The notes under the pieces were generated by a model. The model was given only the letters and a program-made list of their open reading frames with translations, did no database searches and was not told where the DNA came from. From Anniella stebbinsi (lineage: Eukaryota > Chordata > Lepidosauria > Squamata > Anniellidae), in NCBI GenBank assembly GCA_029215795.1, contig JARDYH010000001.1, positions 296,118,654 through 296,182,653 on the forward strand: DNA of 64,000 bases, written 5' to 3'. A program made the translations under genes and the position numbers. Of the stretch, positions 1 through 10,184 are shown piece after piece; within the stretch, counting starts at the first letter, position 1; every line of letters begins with the position of its first letter.

Positions 1-788
1 GAGATGGGGCTATCCGGGTAATAAGTATTAATCTGCTCAAAATAGCCACTAACTAACTAACTAACTATATAGCTATGGCTGCAATCCTATGCACTCTTAA
101 CACAATGACAGCGCAAGCCTATGCATGTCTACCCACTGAGTTCTAGGGGACTTACTCCCAGCTTCATACTGATAAGATTATACCTGACATAGAGAGAGAC
201 TTACTCTCGAGAACGTATATATCAGAGACATACTCCCGAGAACATATGTATAATAACAATATGAGCTTTCCTACACCCAATGGATTTTTTTTAATGATAA
301 AATTCAAGACATTAAAAAGCTATAGATATGTAAATAGATTGGATCGAATGCGGGGTGAGAAGTGGGGGGAAATAGCTGTAAAAGATAGTTCTGGGAGGGT
401 AAGGTGATATAATCAGTTTCTCCTGGGCAGTCCGATCCTAAAAGGCAGCCCATCATTCAATCGTCTGGAATGTGGAATATTAAGAACCACACAGAGAGAA
501 CCTTTAATTGAAAGCCGGCCTCCTTTTCCCACGGGCTATCCTCCTACCTCGCAAATAGAACTTGATCTGACAGAAGCATCTGAACTAAGAAATTTTTAGG
601 CAATTGCTCTCTCTCTCTGTGTGAAAGGCACACTATTTGAGGTACGCACGCGATCCAACCAAAGTTAAAACATTAACAAACAATCAAAACACCTATCGAT
701 TTAAAATGGGACAGCTAATACTGAGGTTTATGGTGCTTAACTTCGGATCCTGCCGCCCCATAACCCCTTCTTCAGAGAAAGGAAAGGA
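1..788. other. Intergenic AT-rich DNA with decayed repeats
   Basis: No gene is recognised. A short CTAA tandem lies near 49-66. Around 75-170 is a decayed copy of the AAGTCC-type interspersed repeat (phrases such as GCAATCCTATGCA and GGACTTACTCCCAG). Around 187-246 two roughly 28-bp units sharing CGAGAACRTAT are repeated imperfectly. The rest appears unique. Confidence 0.5.
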
Positions 789-990
789 GGATTTATTTAT
801 TTATTGCATAATCATCCTCTTCCTCCTCTCTATTTTAGCCTGACAACAACAACCCTGTAAGGTAGGTTGGGCTGAGAGTCTGTGACTGTCCCAAAGTCAC
901 CCAGTGGATTTCCATAGCCGAGTGGGGACAAGAACCATGATCTCACGGTTCCCAGTCCAACACTTAGCCACTACACCACCCTGGCTCTCT
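789..990 (-). mobile_element. Sauria-type tRNA-derived SINE, antisense
   Basis: Read on the minus strand, this runs from a tRNA-like head (TAGTGGCTAAGTGTTGGACT, the region of the A box) through a B-box-like segment, then AGCCYAACCTACCTTACAGG and TTGTTGTCAGGCT, and ends in an ATAAATAAATAAAT tail. This order is that of the squamate Sauria SINE, which LINE machinery mobilises. A second, better copy lies on the plus strand at 45405-45622. It has no coding capacity. The boundaries are approximate because I could not identify a target-site duplication. Confidence 0.8.
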
Positions 991-1008
991 ATTTCCCGGA
1001 TAGCAATA

Positions 1009-1110
1009 CTATCTACACTACTGCTTTAAAACGGTTTATAACAGTTTTAATAACAGCTATTAACCAGTTTAAAACTGTTATAAACCGTTTTAAAGCAGTA
1101 GTGTAGATAG
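1009..1110. mobile_element. Perfect palindromic MITE (TACTGC family)
   Basis: Two perfectly complementary 42-bp arms (1009-1050 and 1069-1110) flank an 18-bp spacer. The ends are CTATCTACACTACTGC and its complement. The same opening, CTACACTACTGCTTTA, begins the elements at 5405 and 57279 and, with one change, the one at 31575, so this is likely a minimal palindromic relative. No coding capacity and no clear target duplication were seen. Confidence 0.7.
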
Positions 1111-1700
1111 GCTAAGGGGCGGGACACCTACGATTCCTTCGAAAGGTGGGGAAAACGCGTTCCAAAGGCATTGCCATAAAATAACTTTTCTCCTCCCCCA
1201 CATCTGTTTGTTTGTGGAGCGTGTGAATCGTGTCAAGTGTCGGGGAGACTCGATTGGATGGATGCGCCTCGGAAGGCTTTAATTTCCCCGGGAAGCATCC
1301 CACCGCTTCCCACACATGAAAAGCAAACCGCAATGCCTAGTGGGTGGACGAGTGACACGTGAATGAGACGGGCTCCAGTTGCTTCCATCTTGATCGCGTT
1401 ACGGAGATCGTTTTCCTAATTAGCAGCATCCACCGACTCTCCCGTCCCACCCTCGGCTGCTTTTGGGGCTTCCTCCGAGAGGCAGCGCCTGTTGCCGATG
1501 CAGCCCCGCTTAGCGGAGGAGGAGGCGGCGCAGGGATGCTCGTTCGTTCCCTCGCTCGCGTTAATAGTCCCTTCTCGAAGCGCAACTCTGACCTAATATC
1601 AAAGGGCTGACGGTGAGTTACCTTGTCTAGCTCGGCTGAATAGCCCTGCGGCCTTAAGACGCTCTCGCCCCAGACATGCGCCTGTACAATCAGACATAAG
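1100..1700. promoter_or_regulatory. CpG island, candidate promoter or first exon
   Basis: This stretch is markedly GC-rich and keeps many CpG dinucleotides (CGCG, GCGC, CTCGCTCGCG), unlike almost everything else in the window except the H355 elements. In vertebrate genomes such islands usually mark promoters active in the germline. It contains a homeodomain-type CTAATTAG core near 1418 and is followed by a splice-donor match at 1613. No TATA box or recognisable protein is seen. Open frames on both strands (for example 1359-1610 plus and 1337-1768 minus) match no family I know and may be chance in GC-rich DNA. Direction of transcription is unknown. Confidence 0.5.
1611..1618 (+). other. Candidate 5' splice donor after CpG island
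   Basis: CG followed by GTGAGT matches the vertebrate donor consensus at six intron positions. It sits at the downstream side of the CpG island, where the donor of a noncoding first exon would be expected. This is inference only, because no acceptor or downstream exon was identified. Confidence 0.3.
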
Positions 1701-2205
1701 CCCACTTCTCGGACATTGTGAGTTTGTCTGGTGAACCCTTTTCCTTTTTTAAACAAAACAAAACCCAAACACGGCGCTTTGATGTGGTCTAATTCGAACC
1801 GAGGGTGGGACGTCAGATGTGGTCGAGTAATTCTTGCTGGAAATATTTTTAATTATGCCCCAAAGCGCTCTCTCTCTCTCCCTGTAGCCCCACAGTATTA
1901 ATCACAGGGCATTTTTGAATCTGTTACTTAATATGGAGGCGGAGGAGAAGGAGGAGGAGGAGGAAGCAGCAGCGCTGCGCAGGCTAAATTAGCCTATAAT
2001 GATCTATTAATTCAGCCCAAACGTGTAATTTGAAGCGGGACCTGCTCTTCTTGGACGGACACTGACTGCTCAGCCGGCTCTTTCCAAACGGTTTCTTGTT
2101 TTGGGAAGAGCCCATCAATGCCCACGTATCCGGGAGGACACCCTATTGAACGCCATGGGACTTACGTCCGACTAGGCACCGTATAGAATTGCTTTGTAGA
2201 AAACA
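1701..2205. other. Unique DNA beside CpG island, possibly conserved
   Basis: This stretch has no interspersed repeat that I recognise. It combines TAAT-rich runs (TTTTTAATTATGCC, GATCTATTAATTCAGCCC), a CRE-like GACGTCA near 1809 and a GGAGGA purine run near 1935-1965. The texture resembles conserved noncoding sequence around a developmental promoter. No coding signal is seen. Confidence 0.35.
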
Positions 2206-2208
2206 TTT

Positions 2209-2335
2209 GGAGCAGGGGTCAGTGGCCCGCCAAATTATGTTGGACTCCAACTCTCATCAGCTCCCGCCAGCATGCCCCAGGGTGAGGGATGGTGGAAGAT
2301 GTAGTCGAAAACCTGGAGGGCGTCAGGTTCCCCCC
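2209..2335. mobile_element. hAT-like MITE (ACTCCC family)
   Basis: This is a degraded copy of a palindromic repeat whose two halves read GTTGGACTCCAACTCTCATC and, in complement, GGRTGAGGGATGGTGGAAG plus ACCTGGAGGGC. Better copies are at 14258, 34538, 47369, 61082 and 62962. The arms are mutually complementary, as in short non-autonomous hAT elements. No target duplication is visible. Confidence 0.6.
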
Positions 2336-2915
2336 CCCCGCCCCATTGAGGCAGTCTTCCCCGCTTTTCCACCCTCCCCCTTCCCGTAAGTAAATCTGGT
2401 AGGCTTCCCCTCCACACGTTCACTTGGAGATAAATCCCCATTGATTCCAAGGGATTTACTTATATTTCCAATGTCAACCTGCAGAAGTGATCAGTTGAAT
2501 TCCAAGCCTAGATGCATCTTTACACGGGCGCGATTCTGCGCAAGTTTATACAGAAAAAAAACCTCCTGCAACTCTCTCTGAGTTGGGAGGGAGTTGTTGC
2601 AGGACTTTTTTCTTTCCAAATATGCATGGGATTGCTGCTTAGGGGAGAAAGTAAGTCACGCTGAATTCTGTAGGACTTACTTCTGAGTCAGCATTCCCAG
2701 GATCACGCTGGGCCACTTCCATTGAAATGGGGGGGGGGGAGGGGGAGGCTGCTTTTGAATGGGTGTAGGACTGGGATGTCAATCAGCCCTATCAGTCATT
2801 TCCACATATTTCCCTGCCGTTCCCTTTCGGATCTTACTGGCTGGCCTTCATTTCCACCTCGCCCAACTTGATAGGGCACCACTACAGGTCCCATCACCCC
2901 CAGTCGGCGTGGCCA
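2336..2915. other. Intergenic DNA with small decayed repeats
   Basis: No gene is recognised. A C-run near 2331-2342 and a G-run near 2729-2740 are present. An AAGTCC-type fragment (GTAGGACTTACTTCTGAGTC) lies near 2670-2690, and a similar fragment with GGGATTTACTTA lies near 2430-2465. A short complementary pair near 2566-2607 (AAAAACCTCCTGCAAC against GTTGCAGGACTTTTT) could form a hairpin. Confidence 0.45.
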
Positions 2916-3200
2916 AATGCGATCTTGGAAAGCTATGCGGTCCTTCCGCAGACTTGAAAACGCAAAGAGAGAGGGGCTGTTTGTGTGTCGGGAGGCGAGT
3001 GGAGTGAATTTCTTGGCCGATCCCGTTGTCTTCGTTCCCTCTCCGATCCACCCCTGAAGCCCACGCTTCGCTCTCCGCATCCGTAATAGTCCGTCCCCTC
3101 CCCGGCGCGGCGTTTCTTGGGAGCCTCCCTCGACGTGAGTGATTTACAAGAGGCACTGGGAAGTCTAAGGCAAGAGGGAAGTAACAATTTGTAGAGCAAT
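2916..3200. promoter_or_regulatory. Second CpG island with candidate splice donor
   Basis: CpG density is high (CCGATCCC, CCTCTCCGATCC, CCCCGGCGCGGCG), about 1.3 kb from the first island. At 3135 the string CGAC followed by GTGAGT matches a donor site on the plus strand. Open frames on both strands (for example 2933-3289 minus) show no recognisable domain. It could be an alternative promoter of the same transcript, or part of one broad GC-rich promoter domain. Confidence 0.4.
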
Positions 3201-3654
3201 AAATACCAAGGCGGCGGGCGTGGGAGGGGGGGTATGAGGGCGGGGCACTTCAGAGGAAAGGAGATGCCCTCCCTCCGCCAATTAAACACCCATTACTAGT
3301 TTAAACATGGACCATGGGAAGAGGAGTAGGTCGGAGGTGTGCTGGCTTGCCACGGTGTGAGCACGGTTTCCCCTCCCTCCATGTAAATACCCCTCCCTTC
3401 CAGCTAGTTCGCACCTGCCTTTGAATAGGAAGATGGAATGGGGGGGGGGGGGGTAGCTGTGTTCAGCCAAATTCGCTGTCCTTTGTCGGTTCCCCAATAG
3501 AGCATTCGCTGCACCCTGTGAACAATCTCATCTCCTTGAAATGACTTTCCAAGCCACATAGCAGTGCCTTGCCTACTTTTGATGCATACCTGGAATTAAC
3601 AAGGCTCATTACATCATATGGGTCTCGTTTTCCATGTCCCTCCATCTCTCACAC
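3201..3654. other. Intergenic DNA with a 14-G run
   Basis: No gene is recognised. A homopolymer of 14 G lies at 3440-3453, and GGGAGGGGGGG occurs near 3219. Otherwise the sequence appears unique. Confidence 0.4.
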
Positions 3655-4175
3655 TCAAAATCTCTCCCTGGGTACCTCTTCATGGGCACTTTGCCTCGCG
3701 GTGGCTTCGAAATGGTGGCAGTTGGGTTACATGATGCTGCCGCCAATTCGAAGCAATCTAGGGGCAAAGGCCCTTTGCGCTGCACTAAAAAAGTCAGGCA
3801 TTTAGCCCGACTTTTTTCAGAGTGGAGTGGGCTGGGCAGGGAAGGGGATGGAGTAGCGAGCCAAAAGCTCGCTGCACCGCCTCCACTGTCCTTCCCCCAA
3901 TTAAAAAAACAAAAACATTTACCTTAGAGTAGGTGGGCCGCTGCTCCAGCCGCCTCTCCAGCTGATGCTAGGCAGGCGCGGGCATGGTGGCAGCGGCGGC
4001 AGCAAGGAAAAGTCGCCATGGCACTCCTGTCGTGAAGACTGCCAGCAGGACCATCAATGCGTGGCGTGCCGACTGCCACCGCTACGCGCCGGAAGAGGCG
4101 CCGTGAAGAGGAAGCCCCTCTCTCTTTAAGGGGGTCCTTCCTAAGCAAAAATGTGCAGAGCCCCCCCCCCAATCA
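3655..4175. repeat. Unclassified dispersed repeat X, copy 1
   Basis: The phrases CGGTGGCTTCG-AATGGTGGCAG, ATGATGCTGCCGCCA and AAAAAAGTCAGGCA followed by CGACTTTTTT are shared, in the same order, with 21930-22680. In part they are shared with 7893-8345. The 3' half is GC-rich with CpG and alternates with a run of nine C. The family looks like a DNA-transposon-derived or satellite-like repeat with no obvious coding capacity. The ends are approximate. Confidence 0.5.
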
Positions 4176-4515
4176 CGTCAAATGATTTAGCTTAATAAAG
4201 AAGTTGAATCGAATCAAAGCACAGCCTGGCCAGATGCATCTTTATTTCTGGGTTGAATGGGGCTTACACTTCCAGGAAAATATGTGCAGGATCCCCGCCA
4301 GCCCCCATACACCCCAAGCACTAGGTCTGCTTACTTTAGTGCCAGTTCATCAGTCCATCTATTTTCTATGGGACTTACTCCTGGGTAAGCATGTATAGGA
4401 TTGTTGCAATAGTGAGCAATTATTTAGAATACTAGGTATATTTACACATTTTCTCTCTCTTCTTTGTCAGCAAAAGGACAGGATGCTTAGGGCACAATCC
4501 ATTATAGATCCCATT
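4176..4515. other. Intergenic DNA with AAGTCC-type fragment
   Basis: No gene is recognised. GGGACTTACTCCTGGGTAAG at about 4370-4390 followed by GTATAGGATTG belongs to the AAGTCC repeat, which recurs throughout the window. Confidence 0.5.
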
Positions 4516-4613
4516 GGGTTGGATCCAGATAGTCCTGCTTAGAGTAGACCCACTGAAATAGACTTAGGTTTCAACGGGTGTACTCCAAGTATGATAAAGT
4601 CTGGATCCAACCC
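4516..4613. mobile_element. 98-bp palindromic MITE with 3-bp flanking repeat
   Basis: The left end GGGTTGGATCCAGA and the right end TCTGGATCCAACCC are exact inverted repeats. The interior carries AGAGTAGACCCACTGAAAT and its imperfect complement. The element is flanked on both sides by ATT, which fits a 3-bp target duplication of the Harbinger type. Relatives are the elements at 9960 and 23566, which begin GGGTAAAATCCAACA. Confidence 0.65.
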
Positions 4614-5404
4614 ATTCTTTTCAATAGTGAAGATGGCTGGTTGTGCTCTTACATTTTAAAATAAAAGCTGAATATTCAGGGAATGGGTCTGGGATATCCC
4701 TAAGGGGGACATCACCCCCTCATGAGTAAAGCTCTGCTTTACTCACAATAAAAAGACTGAAGATATTGCAATCACTCTAGGACCTCCATCACACTTAATC
4801 CCCCCTCCTTGCCTCCACATTTTTTTCCTCTGAGGCAAAAGCATGTCAAGCTTATGATACCTTTCACCTGAATAGCTGCTCTTTCCCTCCTTCTGCTCCA
4901 CTCCACTCCACTCCAGCCCTCCCCTCCCTTTCTCTTTCTCCCTCCAGGCAGGTCCTGGCAGATGAGTACTTCAACCAGACTGCCTTTCCGCCGGGCAAAA
5001 ATGGAATGACCCTTTAGTCTGGCTCTTTGGGGGCATCGAGGGAGTACAATCCTGTCTCTGCAGAGATTCAGGTGTTGTATGATTTTTTAAAAAGGCTTTC
5101 AAGCTTGAGATGGAAGGTTGGGTTTTATATTGAGGCTTGGAGCTGGCTGCGGTGAGAGATTGCTTTTCCCTGCCAGGACTTGATGCAATCCATTCAAGCC
5201 CCCAGTTCCTTTAAAACTACACTGAGACTTAGGGCACATTAAACACACTTAGGGAAAATAATCCAGACTTTTAGCATTCTAGGAAAGGCTGGGAAAGAGG
5301 TGGGGTGTCAGCAGAACAGGCATGGCATCATGTGAGTACCATGTTGCAAATATGCACACCAGGCATGGTGAGAGTTCACTAAATCACTGGTGTGATGGAG
5401 CTCT
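4614..5404. other. Intergenic, mostly unique DNA
   Basis: No gene and no recognised transposon are seen. There are short pyrimidine-rich runs near 4880-4950 (CCACTCCACTCCACTCCAG, TTTCTCTTTCTCCCTCC). The rest appears unique. Confidence 0.4.
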
Positions 5405-5547
5405 AGATCTACACTACTGCTTTATAGTGGTGTTGAAGTGTACTGATAACTGTTGGGGCACAATCCAGATTCTATATACCACTTTCATAGTGTTATATCC
5501 TACTTTTTATTCCACATTTGTAATGATTTGACAAATGGTGTAGATCT
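5405..5547. mobile_element. MITE (TACTGC family), full-length copy
   Basis: The ends AGATCTACAC and GTGTAGATCT are 10-bp inverted repeats. The body reads TACTGCTTTATAGTGGTGTTGAAGTG...TAACTGTTGGGGC...GTTATATCCTACTTTTTATTC. The copies at 31575 and 57279 follow the same order. There is no coding capacity, and the superfamily is uncertain. Confidence 0.7.
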
Positions 5548-6260
5548 GGCTCTTTGGCTTTTAAGAGCAGGCTATATTTATTTGCTGCCACTGCCATGCT
5601 ACCAAATTTTGATAGTAGGGCAATGACAGCGGTGAAGTTCCTAGTAGGATTTGGAGATATTCAGTCCATTCCCCCCACAATGCCTGACAGTATCCCACCC
5701 CTGTTTTAGGGTTAACCTTCCCAAGGCAGTAAGGTGGCTAGATGTCCTATTTACAGAGGATAGGCCTCTATTTAAAAGGCTGTCCTGCCTACGTCCAGTT
5801 TACAAATAAAGGACTCTAAGAAGGAGGATGAATGACCTTGAAGTAGCCCATCAACAGTTAGCACCTGGACAGCCAGGTGAGAAGGCACAAAGGTCACCTG
5901 GCCACAGTCCTTCACAGTATGCCAAGAGATGTATTGTGTTTCTGTTTAAAGTATAGTATAGTTTAGTATAAGTATAGTAATTAATTCTAAAGTTGCATCT
6001 ATACATATAAATTAGCGTATGGAAATGTTATGGAAACCAGCATCCTCTATTTTGGCAATGTATAAGTGGACAAGGAGGTTAAAACAATGCTTAAAACCAA
6101 CAAAAATAATAAACCAAAAAAAAGTAAGATCAAAATTAACTGTTAAAAGCAGATAGCACCATATACACAATGGCCTCAGTAGAGTGTTAAGTCAATTATA
6201 GGCCAAGGTAAACGAGTGAATGTTTAGGGCCCAATTGAAGACCTGTAATGAGGCCTGGCA
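5548..6260. repeat. Intergenic DNA containing repeat Z fragment
   Basis: Around 5725-5820 the phrases AAGGTGGCTAGATGTCCT, ACAGAGGATAGGCCTCTATTT and AAATAAAGGACTC match, partly in complement, the segments at 57530-57625 and 62222-62442. This suggests a dispersed hAT-like element (Z). The remainder is AT-rich and apparently unique. No gene is seen. Confidence 0.5.
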
Positions 6261-7334
6261 GATATTTATTTATTATATTTCTATACCACCCAGTAGCCAA
6301 AGCTCTCTAGGCAGTTCACAACAATTAAAAGCATAAAAATACAACATGATAAAACACAATGTAAAAGTTTAAAACTACAACATAAAATAAAAATAAAATC
6401 TAGCAGCAATGTAAAGCTTTAAAATATCGTAACAGATTTGAAACAACAGAAACTGAAATGCCAGGGAAAATAAGAAGGTCTTTACCTGGTGCCAGAAAGA
6501 GCACAACATAGGCACCAAGAGAGCCTTTCTGGGAAGTTCATTCCACGATCGGGGTGCCACAACAGAAAAGGTCCTCTTGTTAGTAGTCACCCACCTCACT
6601 TCCTTTGGTGAGGGCTCCAGGAGAAGGACTACTGAAGACACTCTTAAGACTGGATACCAGGAGGAGACAATCCTTTAGGTAACCTTGCCCCAAACTCTTT
6701 AGGGTTTTGAATGTTAATGCCTGCACTTTAAATCAGGTCTGGAAATGGACTGACAACAAGTGTAGATGGAACAGTACTGGCATAATATGATCACGTTGCC
6801 CCCCCCCCCCCGGTTAACAAACTTGTTGCTCTATTTTGGACCTGCTGAAGTTTCCAGACCATTTTCAAAGGCAGCCCTACATATGGTGCATCACAGTAAC
6901 CCAACAAGAGGTTATCAGAGCATGGATAACTATAGCTAGGCTATCTTTGTCCAAATAAGGACATGGTGTAAGCTGATAAAAGGTACTCAGTGCCACTGAA
7001 TCCACCTCGGCCTCTAGTGACAATGCTGGATACAAGAATACACCCAAACTATGAACTTGTTCCTTTAGGGTGAGTGCAAACCACTCCAGAACAGTTGAAC
7101 ATCACTGTCTTGTGAGCCGCAGTTTATTGGCTTTCATCCAGTGCTGTACTGTGCTCAGGCTCTGATTCAGAAGCGCTGCGTGTCATCCGCTTATTGATGA
7201 CATTTCAGCCCACACCATTCAGATAACCTCCCCAAGTGGTTTCATGTAGATGGTGAACAGCATGGGGGAATAGAAAAGAGCCCTGTGGAACCCCATAGCA
7301 TAACTGAGGCAGTTTAATTCCATGGTGAAACTGG
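6261..7334 (-). mobile_element. L2-type LINE 3' portion, antisense
   Basis: On the minus strand, translation between about 7300 and 6430 gives decayed reverse-transcriptase and C-terminal segments. SPMLFTIYMKPLGEVI matches the RT motif downstream of the usual GVPQGS box, and RTFSVVAPRSWNELPRKAL matches the conserved tail of L2/CR1-clade ORF2. Frames shift repeatedly. The 3' end is an AT-rich ATAATAAATAAATAT tail near 6261-6285, as in L2. A 14-C run lies near 6799-6812. The 5' side is cut off by the H355 element at 7335. The same family is present at 24295 (plus) and 61530 (minus). Confidence 0.75.
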
Positions 7335-7679
7335 GGCTGCCTCTACAAGAGGCATTTAAAGCTCTTTCAAGGCGCATTAAAAAAATTACCTCTACAAGAA
7401 TGGAGCGCAAATCGGACGTAGAGGCGTGTTTTCTCTCCGATTATGCGCATTATCGAATGCGCGTTAAATAGCGAGTTTTATTTTGCTCTGGCCGTTAAAG
7501 CGCATTTTGACTATATGAACAAGCGATTCTCCGCATGTCAATAGTTTAAATCGCGTTTCGGTCATCCAGTAATGAGCTTCGCCGCCTCTCATACAGAGGT
7601 ATTAGGCATAAATGCGCTTCCGCGAATATGCGCATAATCGCCTAACCAGGCGTAAAGGCGAATTCTTGTAGATGAGGCC
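7335..7679 (+). mobile_element. H355 Harbinger-like MITE, copy A
   Basis: The element begins GGCTGCCTCTACAAGAGG and ends CTTGTAGATGAGGCC. It contains the family landmarks GGAGCGCAAATCGG, ATTATGCGCATTATCG, GTTTTATTTTGCTC-GGCCGTTAAAGCGC, GAACAAGCGATT and ATGCGCATAATCG in order. At 345 bp it is slightly shorter than the 355-bp modal copies. No exact 3-bp target duplication is visible (TGG against TAA). It interrupts or abuts the antisense L2. Confidence 0.8.
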
Positions 7680-7892
7680 TAAAATTGAAACTCTAGTCAA
7701 CTTCAGCAGCAGGAGCTGGTGCATATTATACACATACCAAACCATACATTGGACCCATTCTGAATCAGTTAGGCCTCTAGGCCATGCTCCTAGCTTCCCT
7801 AATTTAGTAGTGGCGGCTGATCCTGGGAGCCATAGAGGAGCTCCAGCTAGTGCCTCAAACATTAGCTGTCTGATTCCAGCCCTGTCTTGACG
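7680..7892. other. Unclassified DNA between H355 and repeat X
   Basis: An open frame spans both strands, but no family is recognised. It could be a further piece of the antisense LINE upstream of the H355 insertion, but I could not match it to RT motifs. Confidence 0.35.
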
Positions 7893-8345
7893 AGGGGAAA
7901 GCCCTGGGGTGGATCCACAGTGGCACTAGGTCAGCCATTGTGGAGCCATCCCAGGGCTTTTCTCTGAAGCTTCAAATTAAAAAAGTGAGGGACTTACCCA
8001 ACTTTTTTCTCTTGGAGCAAGGCAACAACGGCATCTGCTATCTGTTGCTGGAGCTGCTTCAGAGGCGTGTCTGGGCAAATGGTGAACCCTGATTGGTCGC
8101 CATCTGCCCAGACAGGAAGGGAGGGCCAGCGAGCAAATGGCTGCTGGCCTGCCTCTCTGCTTCTCCGGTAAACAAACAAACAAACTCTAGGACGTGAGGA
8201 GATGCAGGTACCCTGGTGCATGGGCAAGCCTCCTTGCATGCAACCCCCCACGCTCGTTCCTTCACATGGGATAATGTGAAGGAGAGCAAATGCGGGTGTT
8301 TGGGGGCTTACGGTACCAATGCGCCATCATCAAGATGAGCCCATT
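7893..8345. repeat. Unclassified dispersed repeat X, copy 2
   Basis: It shares TTAAAAAAGTGAGGGACTTA followed by CCAACTTTTTT with the copies at 3655 and 21930. Its distal part CGGTACCAATGCGCCATCATCAAGATGAG resembles CGGCACCAAGGCATCACTGTCAAGATGGG at the far end of copy 3. Agreement at both ends over different interiors suggests a mobile element family. The superfamily is unknown. Confidence 0.5.
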
Positions 8346-8480
8346 CCTCTAATTTCAGGCATCCTGGATGTTGTTGTGCCTGCTCACAGCAGTGTTTAGC
8401 AATGCTATGAGCCATGGTAACTACATTTCCCATCATTTTCAGCCTTCCTGGATGCTGTTGCACATGCTCATAGGAGTTTC
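8346..8480. mobile_element. ACTCCC-like hAT MITE, degraded
   Basis: TTTCAGGCATCCTGGATGTTGTTG is followed about 65 bp later by CATTTTCAGCCTTCCTGGATGCTGTTG, giving a direct repetition around TAACTACATTTCCCATCATT. It resembles the ACTCCC family but is too diverged to align fully. Confidence 0.4.
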
Positions 8481-9959
8481 CAGAGCCAGAGGCCCTTCCA
8501 TGGCAAATCCTGGAAGACCTCGGTGCCTTGGTAGGTTTGTCAAAGGGGTGCTGGCAGCCAAGCCGGGAGTGCTTCTGGAAAGCCCTATGGAGTGGGGAAC
8601 ATCAGATTCCTGTGAACAGAAATAGATTCACTGGCCTCCACTCTGGAAGGGTGTGGGTTCCATCCAAAATGGATCCAGAAGTGCAGGGGGGACATTCTTA
8701 CTCCAGGAATCTGGTGTCTGAATCCTCCTTGTTACAAATTCCACCTCATCACTTTTTCAAACAACAACAACCCAGTATTCAGACAAGAAGAGTCATGAAT
8801 TGGACTCTTCTTATAACATCCGTCTCTTGGGGATCTCTGCCATAAGGTGACTTTAAAATGTCACATCATGCTAGCAAAACCGGACATTTTAATTCATCCT
8901 AAGATACTTTACCAAAGATAATGGAAAGATGAACCAGACCGCTTGGTTCCCTGTACCATCTTAAATGTTTCTAGGCCAAATGTAAGAATTTTGTCTTTCT
9001 GCCCAGAAACTTATCTTGTTCTTCAGGGGGGAAACCGTCAAAGAGCTCTTTCACGGATTGTGTTCGTTACAGATTGCAAAGAATCAGTCCTGTAATACTT
9101 TGAAAGAGCAAGCCATAGATACCTTGTTGATTTTTGCGAAGCCCAGTGCCAAATTTAACAACTTCTGCAAACATTTTCCTTTCTTGCCAAGCTGACAAGG
9201 GGTTTGGGGATAAGAGGCAAAAGCAGCCAGTGAGTCAGTGCATTGGGAAGGAAGAAGTCACTGCCATTGAGTGGTGATGGGAGGGGGGAACTGACACCCT
9301 CTTGATCACATTGCAAGGCAGCAGTAGGTGCACAGGGACTGCTAGCTGCAGACCCATCATGCCTTATGCCCATGTTGGACATTGCTACCCAGTCTACCTG
9401 CATGCCTCTATGGTAAACAGCCATCGAGTGATGGGCATTGGAATCTCCTGCACCATGGTCACCAACCTCTTATGGTCCAGAGCACCACATCATCAGCCCT
9501 TGCTGGTAAGAAAGCATTACTTTGCCTCTTCATATTCTTTTCCCATCTCCCTACCACTTTGCCATTCTGAATCAGACTTAAAGCCACATCCCACACCAAA
9601 AATACTCCAAGAAGAAAACATCTGTCTCCCAATAGTGTCAAAGAAATGGAGAAGCTTGTTTAGAAGGTGTGGATTTTCACTCTAAATGATTTTAGGAAGT
9701 TATATGCCAAATTCACAAGAAAGTGTGTTTAAGTATACCACAAACAGCAGTGCTTGAATTATGGGGGGAAATTAGGGTGAGCCCTCCGCAAGCATCACCC
9801 TCAGATTCCCACAATTTTAGCCAAGTCATGTTCCCCCTAAATAGCCATCTAAAAACAATAGCTATTCAAAAAGAAAAGGAGGCTTCAGCCCCTCTCCTGC
9901 TTCAAGCCAAACAGTTGAAATTCCTGGTGATTGCTTCCTTTATTAATAATCAACACTAT
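8481..9959. other. Long intergenic stretch, apparently unique
   Basis: No gene is recognised. Moderate-length open frames exist (for example 9302-9685 plus, 127 codons), but they show no domain, no splice context and no compositional sign of coding. I see no clear transposon, so it may include diverged elements below visual detection. Confidence 0.35.
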
Positions 9960-10093
9960 GGGTAAAATCCAACATAAGTCCTACTTAGAGTAAGCCCATT
10001 GAAATAAATGGGATTTAAGTTAGACATGACTAACTGAAGTCCCATTAATTTCAATGGGTCTACTTTAAGTAGGATTTATGTTGGATTTTATCC
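9960..10093. mobile_element. Palindromic MITE, GGGTAAAATCC ends
   Basis: GGGTAAAATCCAACATAAGT and its complement (ending GTTGGATTTTATCC) bound a body in which CCTACTTAGAGTAAGCCCAT pairs with ATGGGTCTACTTTAAGTAGG. It is close in plan to the elements at 4516 and 23566. No coding capacity is seen. Confidence 0.65.
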
Positions 10094-10184
10094 TTTATAT
10101 CCTGGGAGCATATAACATTTTATTAGATGTTCCAATTCCCTAATACCCTATATGATGAGCAAAATTAGGAAAGGGAACCCTGTG

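Noticed and set aside
1337..1768. 143-codon minus-strand frame in the CpG island
   Set aside because: Long frames are expected by chance in GC-rich islands. There are no domains and the composition is proline/arginine-rich low complexity. The island itself is kept as a promoter candidate.
7335..7679. hAT assignment for H355 from AATGACT or TGAAACT repeats near copies A and F
   Set aside because: These 7-bp repeats are not at the element edges, whereas exact 3-bp repeats adjoin the termini in six other copies.
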